Shown here in pieces: positions 1-7,578 of a stretch of 20,579 nt of DNA. The position numbers and the translations under genes are program-made. Within the stretch, counting starts at the first letter, position 1. Each line of letters begins with the position of its first letter. A model generated the notes under the pieces. It had not been told where the DNA came from. It was given only the letters and a program-made list of their open reading frames with translations, and ran no database searches. Source of the DNA: Chloroflexota bacterium (GTDB taxonomy: Bacteria; Chloroflexota; Limnocylindria; Limnocylindrales; CSP1-4); the NCBI GenBank assembly GCA_003157175.1, contig PMIQ01000135.1:4138-24716 (forward strand). The letters are read 5' to 3'.

Positions 1-1043
1 GCCGTCCAGCCGCCGGTCGTCGGGTCGAACAGGTCGGCGGTGGCCAGCGCCTGGCTGGGGCTGGTCGCGTAGCCGCCCGCGGCCACGACTCGGCCGTCGG
101 GAAGGACAGTCATGGAGAATCCGGCCCGAGCGTATGACATGGTCCCGGTCAGCGACCAGTGGCCCGTCGTCGGGTCGTAGACCTCGGCTGTGTTGAGCGC
201 CGTTCCGCTGGCATCGACGCCACCGGCGACGAGGACCCGGCCGTCGTTCAGCAATGCGGCGGCCTGGTCGAGGCGGACGTTCTTCATCGATTCGGCGGCG
301 GACCAGCCGGTCCCCGATTTGTAGATCTCGACGGAGGAGAGAGCCGAGCCTGGGGCGAGCGAGCCGTCGTCGCCGCCCGCGACCAGGACCCGGCCGTCGC
401 TCATGGTCGTGGCCGTGAATGCGTACCGGCCGCCGGGAAGCGCCGGGCCGGCGCTCCAGGTTCCGCCGGATGCGGAGTAGATGTCGACCGCGCCCGTGGT
501 GAAGCTGTCGCCACCGTCGTATCCGCCGATGACCAGCACGTCGCCGCTCAGCAGCGAGGCGGCGACGCCGTAGGCATGGGCGTGGGCCATCGAAGGCGTC
601 TGCGTCCAGGTTCCGGCGCCGGCGGGATGGAACAAGTCGCCGTGCGTGTAGTAGCTCATGGCGTCGGCGCCACCCGCGAAGAGGGCGTCGCCGTTGGGCA
701 GCAGGGCGGCGATCTGGCCGGCCACGGCCAGCCCGATCGATCCGGCGCTGGCCCAGGCTCCGCCGGTGAAACGCTCGGCGGCAGCCGTGAACGAGGCGCC
801 GTCGGTGCCACCGGCCGTGATGACCGTGCCGTCCTTCAGCAGAACCGCCGGCGCGAAGCCGCTCGCTTGCGGCAGGCTGCCAGTGGCGGTCCACACGCCC
901 GGCGTCGAGACGGCGGGGGCGGCCGTCGAGGCGACGGCCGAGACGGTCGGGGCGGCGGCGATCGCCGGAACGGGCCCGATCGCGATCAGGGTCATCACGG
1001 CGACGGCGGCGGCGATCCGGCGGAGGGTGCTGGCTCGGCGCAT
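1..1043 (-). CDS. Secreted Kelch-repeat protein, 3' end off the left edge
   Basis: Reading the minus strand from ATG at 1043 gives 347 open codons running off the window edge. The first ~30 residues are a classical signal peptide: Arg-rich start (MRRASTLRR), hydrophobic core, and an AxA-type cleavage site around PAIA-AAP. The rest is a string of roughly 50-residue repeats, each with a core like DGRVLVAGG followed by a segment ending in aromatic W(S/T). I count six such cores (GTVITAGG, GDALFAGG, GDVLVIGG, GRVLVAGG twice, GRVVAAGG), the pattern of Kelch/galactose-oxidase-type beta-propeller blades. No catalytic residues are visible, so an adhesion or binding role outside the cell is inferred only from the fold. 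The start is supported by a GGAGG box about 8 nt upstream (ATCGGAGGCACACAAATG). The C-terminus is missing, so any anchor or extra domain is unknown. Confidence 0.85.
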   Translation of the reverse strand, partial: MRRASTLRRIAAAVAVMTLIAIGPVPAIAAAPTVSAVASTAAPAVSTPGVWTATGSLPQASGFAPAVLLKDGTVITAGGTDGASFTAAAERFTGGAWASAGSIGLAVAGQIAALLPNGDALFAGGADAMSYYTHGDLFHPAGAGTWTQTPSMAHAHAYGVAASLLSGDVLVIGGYDGGDSFTTGAVDIYSASGGTWSAGPALPGGRYAFTATTMSDGRVLVAGGDDGSLAPGSALSSVEIYKSGTGWSAAESMKNVRLDQAAALLNDGRVLVAGGVDASGTALNTAEVYDPTTGHWSLTGTMSYARAGFSMTVLPDGRVVAAGGYATSPSQALATADLFDPTTGGWT

Positions 1044-1337
1044 TTGTGTGCCTCCGATCTTTGGGCCTTCGACCGGCGGTTACCGGCCCATTGAACGGGC
1101 CCGCTGGCGGGCGCCGCCCGGCTGAGGAGCCCGCCGTGGTGGAGCGAACTCCGTTTTGTGCCACCGCTCCGTCTCGATCGCCGCTGGCGATAGGACCGGT
1201 GCGAGTGCAGTGTGCCGCCCTAGCGCCCGATCGGCAACCCGAAGGGTCGCGTCTCGACCTGGTACCGAGGCCGCCGAAGGGCCGCCGCCCGCCCTTGCGG
1301 TGGCGTCCGGAGCCGTTCCGTGTTACAAGAGGGCCTG
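1044..1337. other. Divergent intergenic region between Kelch and M23 genes
   Basis: This ~294-nt GC-rich stretch must hold the promoters of both flanking genes. On the Kelch side there are short inverted repeats: GGCCC/GGGCC around 1087-1101 and GCCCGC/GCGGGC around 1099-1112. They could form hairpins in that gene's leader. I find no convincing -10/-35 pair, no known riboswitch and no believable small ORF. Confidence 0.4.
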
Positions 1338-2303
1338 ATGGGTAGCCTGCACTACTTCTCCCCGGAGCCTCCCAAATCCGGCGCTCACCGTCGGGATTCG
1401 CGGGGCTCGCGCTGGGCCCGCATCGCCGTGCCGGGCATGGTCATGGCCATCGTGGCCGTCGCGGCCATCGTGGCGCTGGTCGCCGGATCGGTCCTCGTGT
1501 CGAAGGCTGCGATCGCGCCGTCCCCCACTCCGAGCCCCACGCCAACGCCGACTGCCTCTTCCTCGGCCGTCGCGACGCCGACTCCCTCGCCGACGCCAAC
1601 CGCCATCCCGGTCCCGACGGCGCCGCCGGGCCCGCCAACTCCGGCCCCGCCCTCCCAGCTCAGCGGCTATGTCTGGCCACTCGTCAATGCCAGGGTCACG
1701 CTGCCCTTTGGGCCGAGCAGTTATGGCGATTTCATGGTGAACGGCCAGCTGTTCCACGACGGCGTGGACATGGCCACCAAGTGCGGCGACAACGTCATGG
1801 CGGCGCACGACGGAGTCGTCCTGACGGCCGGACGAGACTACGCCGACTTCATGGGCTGGCTGGGCGATCTGACCCTCTACAAGAATCACTTCGCGCGGCT
1901 GGCTTTGAAAGAGGATCTGCCGGTCGTCATCGTCATCGACGACGGCGACGGCTATCGCAGCATCTACGCCCACGAGCGGTCCGACGTCAAAGTCAAGGTC
2001 GGTCAGCACGTCAAGGCCGGCCAGGTGATCGGATACGAGGGCGCCACCGGGAACGCCACCGGGTGCCATGTCCACTTCGGCCTTTATAGCCCGCTCGAGA
2101 CGGCGACCTTCGCGAACCTCCCGATATACATGAAGGTCGACCACCTGCCGGCCACCGAAACCGCCCGGATCGATCCGCTGCTCGTGCTTCCGTATCGGAA
2201 CGACGTCACGGAGATGCAGACGCTTCGGCCCGCCGACGCCGCTGCCTGGGCCGCTGCTCACCCTTCGGCGAGCCCCGCTGCCCACTCGTCGGCGAGCCAC
2301 TGA
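1338..2303 (+). CDS. Membrane-anchored M23 family metallopeptidase (LytM-like)
   Basis: A 321-residue protein with a cytoplasmic basic N-terminus, one membrane segment (about residues 29-55), a Pro/Thr/Ser/Ala-rich linker (about 60-107) and an M23 zinc peptidase domain (about 110-260). The zinc and catalytic residues are present: HDGVD (H140, D144), YAH (H212) and HVH (H244, H246). It is therefore probably an active peptidoglycan endopeptidase acting outside the membrane, cutting peptide cross-links or bridges. H140 to H246 spans 106 residues, longer than in lysostaphin-type enzymes as I remember them; the extra length is around 166-195. The C-terminal tail is Ala/Ser/His-rich. I chose ATG 1338 because GAGGG sits 4-5 nt upstream; a GTG at 1320 in the same frame is possible. 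It converges on the HD-domain gene. Confidence 0.88.
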   Translation: MGSLHYFSPEPPKSGAHRRDSRGSRWARIAVPGMVMAIVAVAAIVALVAGSVLVSKAAIAPSPTPSPTPTPTASSSAVATPTPSPTPTAIPVPTAPPGPPTPAPPSQLSGYVWPLVNARVTLPFGPSSYGDFMVNGQLFHDGVDMATKCGDNVMAAHDGVVLTAGRDYADFMGWLGDLTLYKNHFARLALKEDLPVVIVIDDGDGYRSIYAHERSDVKVKVGQHVKAGQVIGYEGATGNATGCHVHFGLYSPLETATFANLPIYMKVDHLPATETARIDPLLVLPYRNDVTEMQTLRPADAAAWAAAHPSASPAAHSSASH

Positions 2304-2354
2304 GCCGAAAGAGCGCCGCGCGGTCGAGCGCCGGCGGCCAGCGGGTGCCGGCGG

Positions 2355-3833
2355 TCAGCCGGAACGGCGGTAGCGCCGCGCCACCAGCGAGTAGGCCGGC
2401 AATCGCGCCAGCGATTGGCTGAGCGGCGCCGCCGGAGAGCCATCCCGGCCGACGACGGCCAGCAGCGAATCGGTGGCCGTGGCGTCGGCCGGGCGGGCAT
2501 CGATCTCGGCCAGATCGATGGTCACGAGCCCCGGCGTCGCCTTCCCGAGCTCGATCTCAGCCGCGGCGCGCAGCGCCTCGCGTTCCGGCCCTTCGTAGTC
2601 GCGCCGAAGCTCGGCTTCGGCGCGCCAGCGGGAGCGGCGCAGCAGGATCGCCTGCCAGACTCGCCCGACTTCGGGCGTGACCGTGCCGTCGCCCGGTTCC
2701 GGCTTGTCGGATAGCGCCTCGCCGCGGGCCCAGAGCGCGGCCTGGTGCAACAGCGCGTACTCGTCCAGGTCGACGTAGTGGGCCAGCGCCTCGGCCGGCG
2801 ACGCGTCGCCGAAGATCGCCATGATGCTCGGCCGAAAGACCTCCGCCAGATCGAGGTCGATCGCCCGCACCGATCGATGGAAGTAGATCTGCTGATACAT
2901 GAAGAGCCGCGCCGTCAGGAACATCTCCAGGGCCGCGAGCCCCGGTTCGTACAGAGAGAGCCCGCGCGGCCCGATGAAGCTGTAGCGGCGGAGCCTCTCC
3001 ACGTCGATCGGCCCCGCGGATACGCCGATGAGGTAGGCGTCGCGGCGGACGTAGTCCAGATTGTCGACGGTGAAGACGCCCGATAGCAGGGGCTGCAGCC
3101 AGCGCAGCCAGCGCGGCATGCTCGGATCCGCCAGGGCCGGCTTCGAGATGAGGAACGAGACCCAGCCAGGCTCGATGCGTTCATCCGTCCTCAGCGCGTC
3201 GCGCTCGGGGACAATGCCGGGAGCGCGCCGGATGGCCGCGATCGTGTCGCCCAGCTCGCGCTCGATGATCAGCGCCGAGAGGTCCTCGTGGGTCAGGCTC
3301 TTGCGTCCGCCGCGACGAGGATCGGCAGGGGCCGGGAAATGGCACAGGACGTGCTCGTCGAAGAAGTGGGCGAACGGCCCGTGGCCGACGTCGTGCAGCA
3401 GTCCGGCGAGTCGGAGCGTCTCGACGACCAGGCCCTCGGACGGCGGCGGGGCGCCGGGATCGGCCCCGGCCAGCGCCGTCCTCAGGCTCGGATACAGCTG
3501 GCGGGCCCACAGCCCCGCCTCGTGCATGACGCCCAGGCCGTGGGTGAAGCGGCTGTGCTCGGCCGTGGGGAAGACCCAGCGGGCGCTCTGCAGCTGGCTG
3601 ATGCGGCGCATTCGCTGCACCCAGGCCGAATCGAGCAGGTCGCCTTCGGCCGCCTCCTCGGGCGCAAGGCCGAGCACGCGGGCTCGTTCGGGCGTGAGGC
3701 GCTTCGTGAGCTCGATGTAGCCGTGGATCGGGTCGCTGACGAGGTTGACGGCCCACATCTGCGGATGGGCCTGGCGGTCCGTCGGCGCGACCGCGCCCTC
3801 AGACTCCGTAGACTCCAGCGTCTCGTCCTGCAT
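2355..3833 (-). CDS. HD-domain phosphohydrolase, dNTPase/SAMHD1-like (COG1078 type)
   Basis: A 492-residue soluble protein. After a ~25-residue acidic tail it has the family opening (VSDPIHGYIEL, about 32-42) and then the HD metal-binding residues: FTH (H98), LLHDVGHGPFAH (H147-D148, H151) and VDNLDYVRRD (D257/D260). These are the family's metal ligands and match the SAMHD1/YwfO-type arrangement. The expected activity is hydrolysis of nucleotides, possibly dNTPs to deoxynucleosides and triphosphate; substrate cannot be read from sequence. The gene is monocistronic-looking: convergent with the M23 gene, and preceded by its own -10-like TAGGCT ending 6 nt before the ATG. No Shine-Dalgarno is visible, consistent with a leaderless transcript. 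Confidence 0.85.
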   Translation of the reverse strand: MQDETLESTESEGAVAPTDRQAHPQMWAVNLVSDPIHGYIELTKRLTPERARVLGLAPEEAAEGDLLDSAWVQRMRRISQLQSARWVFPTAEHSRFTHGLGVMHEAGLWARQLYPSLRTALAGADPGAPPPSEGLVVETLRLAGLLHDVGHGPFAHFFDEHVLCHFPAPADPRRGGRKSLTHEDLSALIIERELGDTIAAIRRAPGIVPERDALRTDERIEPGWVSFLISKPALADPSMPRWLRWLQPLLSGVFTVDNLDYVRRDAYLIGVSAGPIDVERLRRYSFIGPRGLSLYEPGLAALEMFLTARLFMYQQIYFHRSVRAIDLDLAEVFRPSIMAIFGDASPAEALAHYVDLDEYALLHQAALWARGEALSDKPEPGDGTVTPEVGRVWQAILLRRSRWRAEAELRRDYEGPEREALRAAAEIELGKATPGLVTIDLAEIDARPADATATDSLLAVVGRDGSPAAPLSQSLARLPAYSLVARRYRRSG

Positions 3834-3839
3834 GGTCCA

Positions 3840-3845
3840 AGCCTA
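3840..3845 (-). promoter_or_regulatory. -10 element of a probable leaderless promoter (HD gene)
   Basis: On the minus strand the order is TAGGCT, then TGGACC (6 nt), then ATG at 3833. With transcription starting about 7 nt after a -10 box, the mRNA would begin at or beside the A of the start codon. No convincing -35 is seen. Confidence 0.45.
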
Positions 3846-3898
3846 TCCGAGACGGACAACGAGAGCGTCGTCCAGATGTCGCCTGCCGAGGGCCAGGG

Positions 3899-5026
3899 TC
3901 AGTACCGCGCCGCCGCAGCGCGGTAAGTGGCGGCCACTTCGTCCCGCAGCTCCGGCGGGGCCAGAACCTCGACCTGTGCGCCCCACTCCAGGATCCAGCG
4001 CCGGATTTCGATCGTGCCCGGCACTCGGCCTCGCCACAGGACGCTGCCGTCGGGCTCGCGCGTGACCTGCTCCGTCGGATGCCAGGTCGTCTCGGTCACG
4101 AGACCGGCGATCGCGGGGTCGAAGCGCAGCACGACCTCGACCTCTTCCTGATCGGCGATGACGCCCCAGGCCCGCCCCAGGCCTTCCTGTACCACCCCCG
4201 GTTCGGGCGGTTCGAAGGTGTCGGGCGTCAACGAGAGCTCCAGGATCCGCTGCAGCTTGAAAGTCCGAATCGCCTCGCGCGACTCGTCGAAGCCCATCAG
4301 GTACAGGGCCCGGGTCGTCGCGGACGCCTCCAGCAAGTAGGGATGGACGCGCGATCGTCGCGGCGGCCGGCCGGGGCTGTAAGTGGCGGCGTCGTAGGTC
4401 AGCTCCACGACCCGCCTCTCGGCCCAGGCGCGGGCCAGAGTCCGCAGGTTGCGGGTCAGCTGCTCGTCGGGCGGCCGGCTCGCCAGGACGTCGATCGTCC
4501 GCTCCAGATGCCGCGCCACGACGGGCGGGAGGATCTCCGCCAGCTTCTGAAATGCGGCGCCCGTGTCGGGCTCGTAGCGGTCGGCGAACTGGGCCATCAG
4601 CCGCGCGGCCAGGAAGAAGGCCACGGCCTCGTCCAGGGTGAGGCGCAGCGGCGGCAGGAATGCCCCTTCGACGATCCCCCACCTGCCGCCCTCGCTCCAG
4701 AGCGGGATCTCGATCTCGCCCTCCAGGGCCTGCAGGTCGCGATAGACGGTTCGCCTGGACATGCCCACGAAACCGGCGATCGCGTCCGGAGTGGCGCCCT
4801 CGGGGTGGGCCTGCAGGTAGCGGATGACGCGGTAGAAGCGGGCCAGCCGATCGTGCTTGGCCGAGGCTCGATCGGACCCGCGCTTGAAGGTTTGGCCGGG
4901 CGCCGGCTCGTGCCCCGGGCCGGAGGCCGACTCGGGGGCCGCGACCGCCTGCGCCGGAGCAGGCGCGGCCCGCTGCGGAGCCGGTGCGGTCGTCCGGTCG
5001 GGATCGCCCGGCGCGGTCGGTGTCAT
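3899..5026 (-). CDS. WYL-domain transcriptional regulator (DeoR/YafY-type HTH)
   Basis: A 375-residue protein. The first ~57 residues are Ala/Pro-rich and probably disordered. A winged-helix HTH follows (about 58-115; recognition segment MSRRTVYRDLQALE), then a middle helical region and a WYL domain (about 185-300). The diagnostic WYL stretch is partly changed (ALYLMGFDES). The C-terminal WCX-like region includes WGAQVEVLAPPELR. WYL proteins are usually ligand-responsive DNA-binding regulators; the ligand is unknown. The start overlaps the upstream gene's stop by 4 nt (ATGA), which supports ATG 5026 and indicates translational coupling with the membrane protein. No defence genes are nearby, so a defence-regulator role has no support here. 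Confidence 0.85.
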   Translation of the reverse strand: MTPTAPGDPDRTTAPAPQRAAPAPAQAVAAPESASGPGHEPAPGQTFKRGSDRASAKHDRLARFYRVIRYLQAHPEGATPDAIAGFVGMSRRTVYRDLQALEGEIEIPLWSEGGRWGIVEGAFLPPLRLTLDEAVAFFLAARLMAQFADRYEPDTGAAFQKLAEILPPVVARHLERTIDVLASRPPDEQLTRNLRTLARAWAERRVVELTYDAATYSPGRPPRRSRVHPYLLEASATTRALYLMGFDESREAIRTFKLQRILELSLTPDTFEPPEPGVVQEGLGRAWGVIADQEEVEVVLRFDPAIAGLVTETTWHPTEQVTREPDGSVLWRGRVPGTIEIRRWILEWGAQVEVLAPPELRDEVAATYRAAAARY

Positions 5027-6213
5027 GGCCCGGTCTTCGGCGACGAGATGTCGACAGGCCCGCCTCGGTCGGTCGCCGTGAGCTTGACCTGGACCGTCGC
5101 GAGCAGGCCGTGAGGCAGGATCTCCTGGGCGTTTCCGTTGACCGAGCCTGTGATCATCCCGATCTCGCCGTCGCCGAAGACCCAGTAGTCGATCTCGCCG
5201 CGCCAGCTCGCCAGACTCGCGTCGCCCACCAGCCAGAGGACCTGCGGAAACGACGCGGCGAAGGTCGCGCCGTCGATCGCCACGCGACAGTGGCGGCCAC
5301 GCGCCCCTTCCACATACTCGACCCCGAGATCCTCGGCCGTCGCCCGGTTCCCGCTGGAGAGAGCTTCGGCTGCAACCGTGGCGTCAATCATGTCCGAGTC
5401 GAGCGCGGCGGACGAGACGCCGTACCAACCCTGGCTGGGCGTCAGCAGCCACGCCGACGAGCCGATTCGAGCCGCGCCGAACTGGCCGAAGAGATCGCTA
5501 CGCACGACCTGCGCGGTCCAGGAGATGTCTCCGCCGGAGCGCTGCCCGGTCAAATCCACGGAGCCGATGGAGCGCGTGTCGATGTTGCCCCAGACATCGA
5601 GCTCGAGCTGCGCCGACGTGGCAGGCTGCAGATTCTGGTCGCATTGGGGTGGCGTGAGGGCCGCGGAAGTAGGTCCGAACCGCGAGTAGAGGGATGGCCT
5701 GTCGCGCAGGGCGGCGTCGTCGGCCAGGCTCACACCGGCGTAGGCGATGCCGATGACGGTGGTCGTGACCAAGGCGAAGCCAATCGATACGGCCAACCGC
5801 CTGCGGCCGATTCCGGTTTCGGCGATCAGCTGGCGGCTCACGCCCAGGCCGGCGAAGAGGCTTGTGGCGAGCAAGGCGGCGGCCCATGGGTAGACGACCT
5901 CCGCGGACGGTAGCAGCGGCTCGGAGCTGCGCGCCAGGACCTGCGCGGCGACGCTCACGATCGAAGGCACCAGCAGCAGCCCCGCCACGAGGCCGATCCA
6001 GAACACTCCGGCGGAGCCGCGATTGCTCGTCACCAACGGCGGCCACACGATCGGGGCCACGGCCACGAGGAGCGGTAGGCCGGCGGTCACGCCCACGAGC
6101 AGGTCCCAGGGACCGCCGGGTCGATAGCCGATCAACACGATGCCGCCGCCCGCGGCCCAAAGGACGGTGAGGGCGACGGCCAGGAGCCGAAGCTCGAATA
6201 GGCGGACGCGCAC
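5023..6213 (-). CDS. Uncharacterised membrane protein with large extracytoplasmic domain
   Basis: A 396-residue protein not assigned to a family with confidence. It has about five membrane segments (roughly residues 8-29, 37-58, 68-92, 105-125, 138-162) followed by a ~230-residue soluble C-terminal part. With a cytoplasmic N-terminus the odd segment count places that part outside the cell. The soluble region has beta-rich segments (QLELDVWGNID, DISWTAQVVRSDLFG) loosely reminiscent of LolA/LppX-like folds, and two Cys (in PPQCDQ and GRHCRVAI) that could form a disulfide. The start is GTG; no Shine-Dalgarno is seen, but TAGACT lies exactly 6 nt upstream. It is the first gene of a two-gene operon with the WYL regulator, suggesting that sensing and transcriptional control are linked. 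That link is inference. Confidence 0.75.
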   Translation of the reverse strand: MRVRLFELRLLAVALTVLWAAGGGIVLIGYRPGGPWDLLVGVTAGLPLLVAVAPIVWPPLVTSNRGSAGVFWIGLVAGLLLVPSIVSVAAQVLARSSEPLLPSAEVVYPWAAALLATSLFAGLGVSRQLIAETGIGRRRLAVSIGFALVTTTVIGIAYAGVSLADDAALRDRPSLYSRFGPTSAALTPPQCDQNLQPATSAQLELDVWGNIDTRSIGSVDLTGQRSGGDISWTAQVVRSDLFGQFGAARIGSSAWLLTPSQGWYGVSSAALDSDMIDATVAAEALSSGNRATAEDLGVEYVEGARGRHCRVAIDGATFAASFPQVLWLVGDASLASWRGEIDYWVFGDGEIGMITGSVNGNAQEILPHGLLATVQVKLTATDRGGPVDISSPKTGP

Positions 6214-6219
6214 GCCCGC

Positions 6220-6225
6220 AGTCTA
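6220..6225 (-). promoter_or_regulatory. -10 element of a probable leaderless promoter (membrane protein/WYL operon)
   Basis: Minus strand: GCTAGACT, then GCGGGC, then GTG at 6213. The 6-nt spacing to the start codon predicts a leaderless mRNA. One copy of the 12-bp direct repeat CGAAACGGGCTC (6230-6241) lies in the spacer between this -10 and the expected -35. Confidence 0.5.
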
Positions 6226-6229
6226 GCGG

Positions 6230-6300
6230 CGAAACGGGCTCGTCGGGGCGGTCCGCGGCTGGCGGTCCGAACGCCTCTTCCTCCACCTCGAAACGGGCTC
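6230..6300. repeat. 12-bp exact direct repeat pair in divergent intergenic region
   Basis: CGAAACGGGCTC occurs at 6230-6241 and again at 6289-6300, 59 bp apart, each followed by a similar GTCG(G/A)GGCGG stretch. They flank the upstream region of the membrane protein/WYL operon. They could be binding sites for a regulator, with WYL autoregulation the simplest guess. Confidence 0.5.
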
Positions 6301-6301
6301 C

Positions 6302-6341
6302 GTCGAGGCGGCGCTCTCTCTCCCAAGGGCGCCGCCTCGAC
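6302..6341. repeat. Perfect 13-bp inverted repeat (hairpin or operator)
   Basis: GTCGAGGCGGCGC (6302-6314) and GCGCCGCCTCGAC (6329-6341) are exact reverse complements separated by 14 nt. There is no T-tract after either arm, so it is not a typical intrinsic terminator. It sits between two divergent promoters, about 55 nt before the SAM hydrolase start, so it may be an operator or an insulating structure. Confidence 0.6.
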
Positions 6342-6382
6342 ATTCATCGCGCGAGGTTCGCGGACTTGAGTCGCCCGGGCGC

Positions 6383-6388
6383 TACCAT
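6383..6388 (+). promoter_or_regulatory. -10 element of a probable leaderless promoter (SAM hydrolase)
   Basis: GCTACCAT is followed by 7 nt and then GTG at 6396. This matches the GCTANNNT-6/7-start pattern of other genes in the window. It also overlaps the upstream ATG at 6387, which argues against that codon being the start. Confidence 0.4.
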
Positions 6389-6395
6389 GCTGCGC

Positions 6396-7232
6396 GTGCC
6401 TGAGTCCTTCGTCTCTCTCCTGACCGACTTCGGCCTGGCCGATCCGTCGGTGGCGGCTTGCAAGGGCGTCATCCTGCGCATAAACCCCAACGTCCGCCTC
6501 ATCGACATCAGTCACGGGATTGCGCGCCACTGTGTCGCCCACGGCGCCGCGATCCTGTGGGCGGCGTTGCCATACCTTCCCACGGGCGTCCATCTCGCGG
6601 TCGTGGACCCCGGAGTTGGGACCGGGCGGCGCGCCATCGCGCTGCGGACCGGTCGAGGCGACCACCTCGTGGGGCCGGACAACGGCCTGCTACTGCCGGC
6701 CGCGGAGAGGCTCGGCGGGATCATGGCCGCCCACCTGCTGGAGAATCCGGCCTACCGTCTCGGCGACGTCAGCCGCACCTTCCACGCCCGAGATGTTTTC
6801 GCTCCCGCCGCCGCCTATCTCGCCGGCGGAGTGGCACTCGACGCCTTCGGACCGGCGCTCGAGCCCGCCTCGCTCGTTCGGTTGCAGGCTGCCGCGCCAG
6901 ATCGGGCGCCCGGGTACCTGGACGCCAGCGTCGCGTTCGTGGACACGTGGGGCAACGTTCAGTTCATGGCCGAACAGGCGGACCTGGAGGCGGCCATTGG
7001 ACCGCTGTCGAGCGGCGACGAGTTGAGCGTCGAAGGGGCGGACGGGTCCGCCCTCGGCGGCCGGAACGCGATCGAGTTGCGCTGGCGACTCACATACGGC
7101 GAGTCCGAGCGCGGCGAGCCGCTGATCTGCGTGGACTCCTACGGTCGTCTGGCGCTGGCGGTCAATCTGGAGAGCGCCGCCGAGAAGTACGGCCTGGAAT
7201 CTGATCGCCGGCTGCGAATCAGACGGAGCTGA
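6396..7232 (+). CDS. SAM hydrolase / SAM hydroxide adenosyltransferase (DUF62 family)
   Basis: A ~278-residue protein of the fluorinase/chlorinase/SAM-hydrolase superfamily. These enzymes attack S-adenosylmethionine; this non-halogenating branch uses water and yields adenosine and methionine. Family motifs in order: SLLTDFG near the N-terminus, VVDPGVGTGRRA (the Asp and Arg of the conserved Asp-Arg-His set), VGPDNGLLLPA, TFHARDVFAPAAAYLA (the His), and in the C-terminal domain FVDTWGNVQF and DSYGRLALAVN. Length and order are normal. I prefer GTG 6396 because of the -10-like TACCAT 7 nt upstream and because the family begins close to the LLTDFG motif. ATG 6387 and TTG 6366 are in-frame alternatives without a Shine-Dalgarno. 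No halide-specific loop can be judged by eye. Confidence 0.88.
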   Translation: MPESFVSLLTDFGLADPSVAACKGVILRINPNVRLIDISHGIARHCVAHGAAILWAALPYLPTGVHLAVVDPGVGTGRRAIALRTGRGDHLVGPDNGLLLPAAERLGGIMAAHLLENPAYRLGDVSRTFHARDVFAPAAAYLAGGVALDAFGPALEPASLVRLQAAAPDRAPGYLDASVAFVDTWGNVQFMAEQADLEAAIGPLSSGDELSVEGADGSALGGRNAIELRWRLTYGESERGEPLICVDSYGRLALAVNLESAAEKYGLESDRRLRIRRS

Positions 7233-7578
7233 ACCGCTGTCCCGGAGGACGAAGCCGTCGCGCGGCGTATGGCGCGGGCAAAAGGCAACGCCCGAAGGAA
7301 CCTTCTCGCTGCGTGGGCGTTGATGTCATCGCCACCGCTAGCAGTCGCTCGGCACCTTCGGGCGTACTGAACACGCTACAGAAGGGTGGGTCTCCTGTTC
7401 AATCGGGTTCTCCACCTGGATGCCCCGTCGGGTAAGCGACTTGTCCACCGTTCATCCACCGTCACTGCCCCGTTCGTGGACGGCCGGCCCGCGTGGCACG
7501 GCGCCAATCGAGCCCGGCCCTGACTCGGGCAGCCCGAAAACGGAGGGCCAGAGTGTGACGGAGCGAGCGCCCGGAAAC
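7233..7578. other. Structured convergent intergenic region, no gene recognised
   Basis: This 346-nt gap lies between two convergent stop codons. It contains a perfect 11-bp inverted repeat, ACGCCCGAAGG (7288-7298) with CCTTCGGGCGT (7355-7365). The same left arm can instead pair AACGCCC (7287-7293) with GGGCGTT (7315-7321), enclosing a small GAAGG-AA-CCTTC hairpin. Read on the minus strand, the 11-bp stem is followed by TTGCCTTTTG, somewhat like a terminator. A second nested hairpin is GGCCCT/AGGGCC (7516-7521, 7544-7549). I see no tRNA and no known RNA family. It may only hold terminators for both genes, or an unrecognised RNA. Confidence 0.4.

Noticed and set aside
159..1094. Long plus-strand reading frame opposite the Kelch gene
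   Set aside because: It is a Gly/Arg/Ala-rich shadow of the minus-strand gene, whose signal peptide, repeats and Shine-Dalgarno are clear.
2355..3833. HD/dNTPase-like protein as a phage-defence dGTPase
   Set aside because: Its motifs fit the widespread housekeeping COG1078 type and there is no supporting context.
3899..5026. WYL regulator as a sign of an anti-phage defence island
   Set aside because: No nuclease, restriction, CBASS, BREX or other defence gene is within the window; neighbours are a membrane protein and an HD phosphohydrolase.
6396..7232. Halogenase (fluorinase/chlorinase) making organohalogens
   Set aside because: Sequence fits the common SAM hydrolase branch, and no halometabolite genes are near; halide-specific residues cannot be shown by eye.
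7385..7416. B12-box-like CAGGAGACC on the minus strand, suggesting a cobalamin riboswitch
   Set aside because: The other conserved cobalamin elements are missing upstream and there is no minus-strand gene downstream to control.
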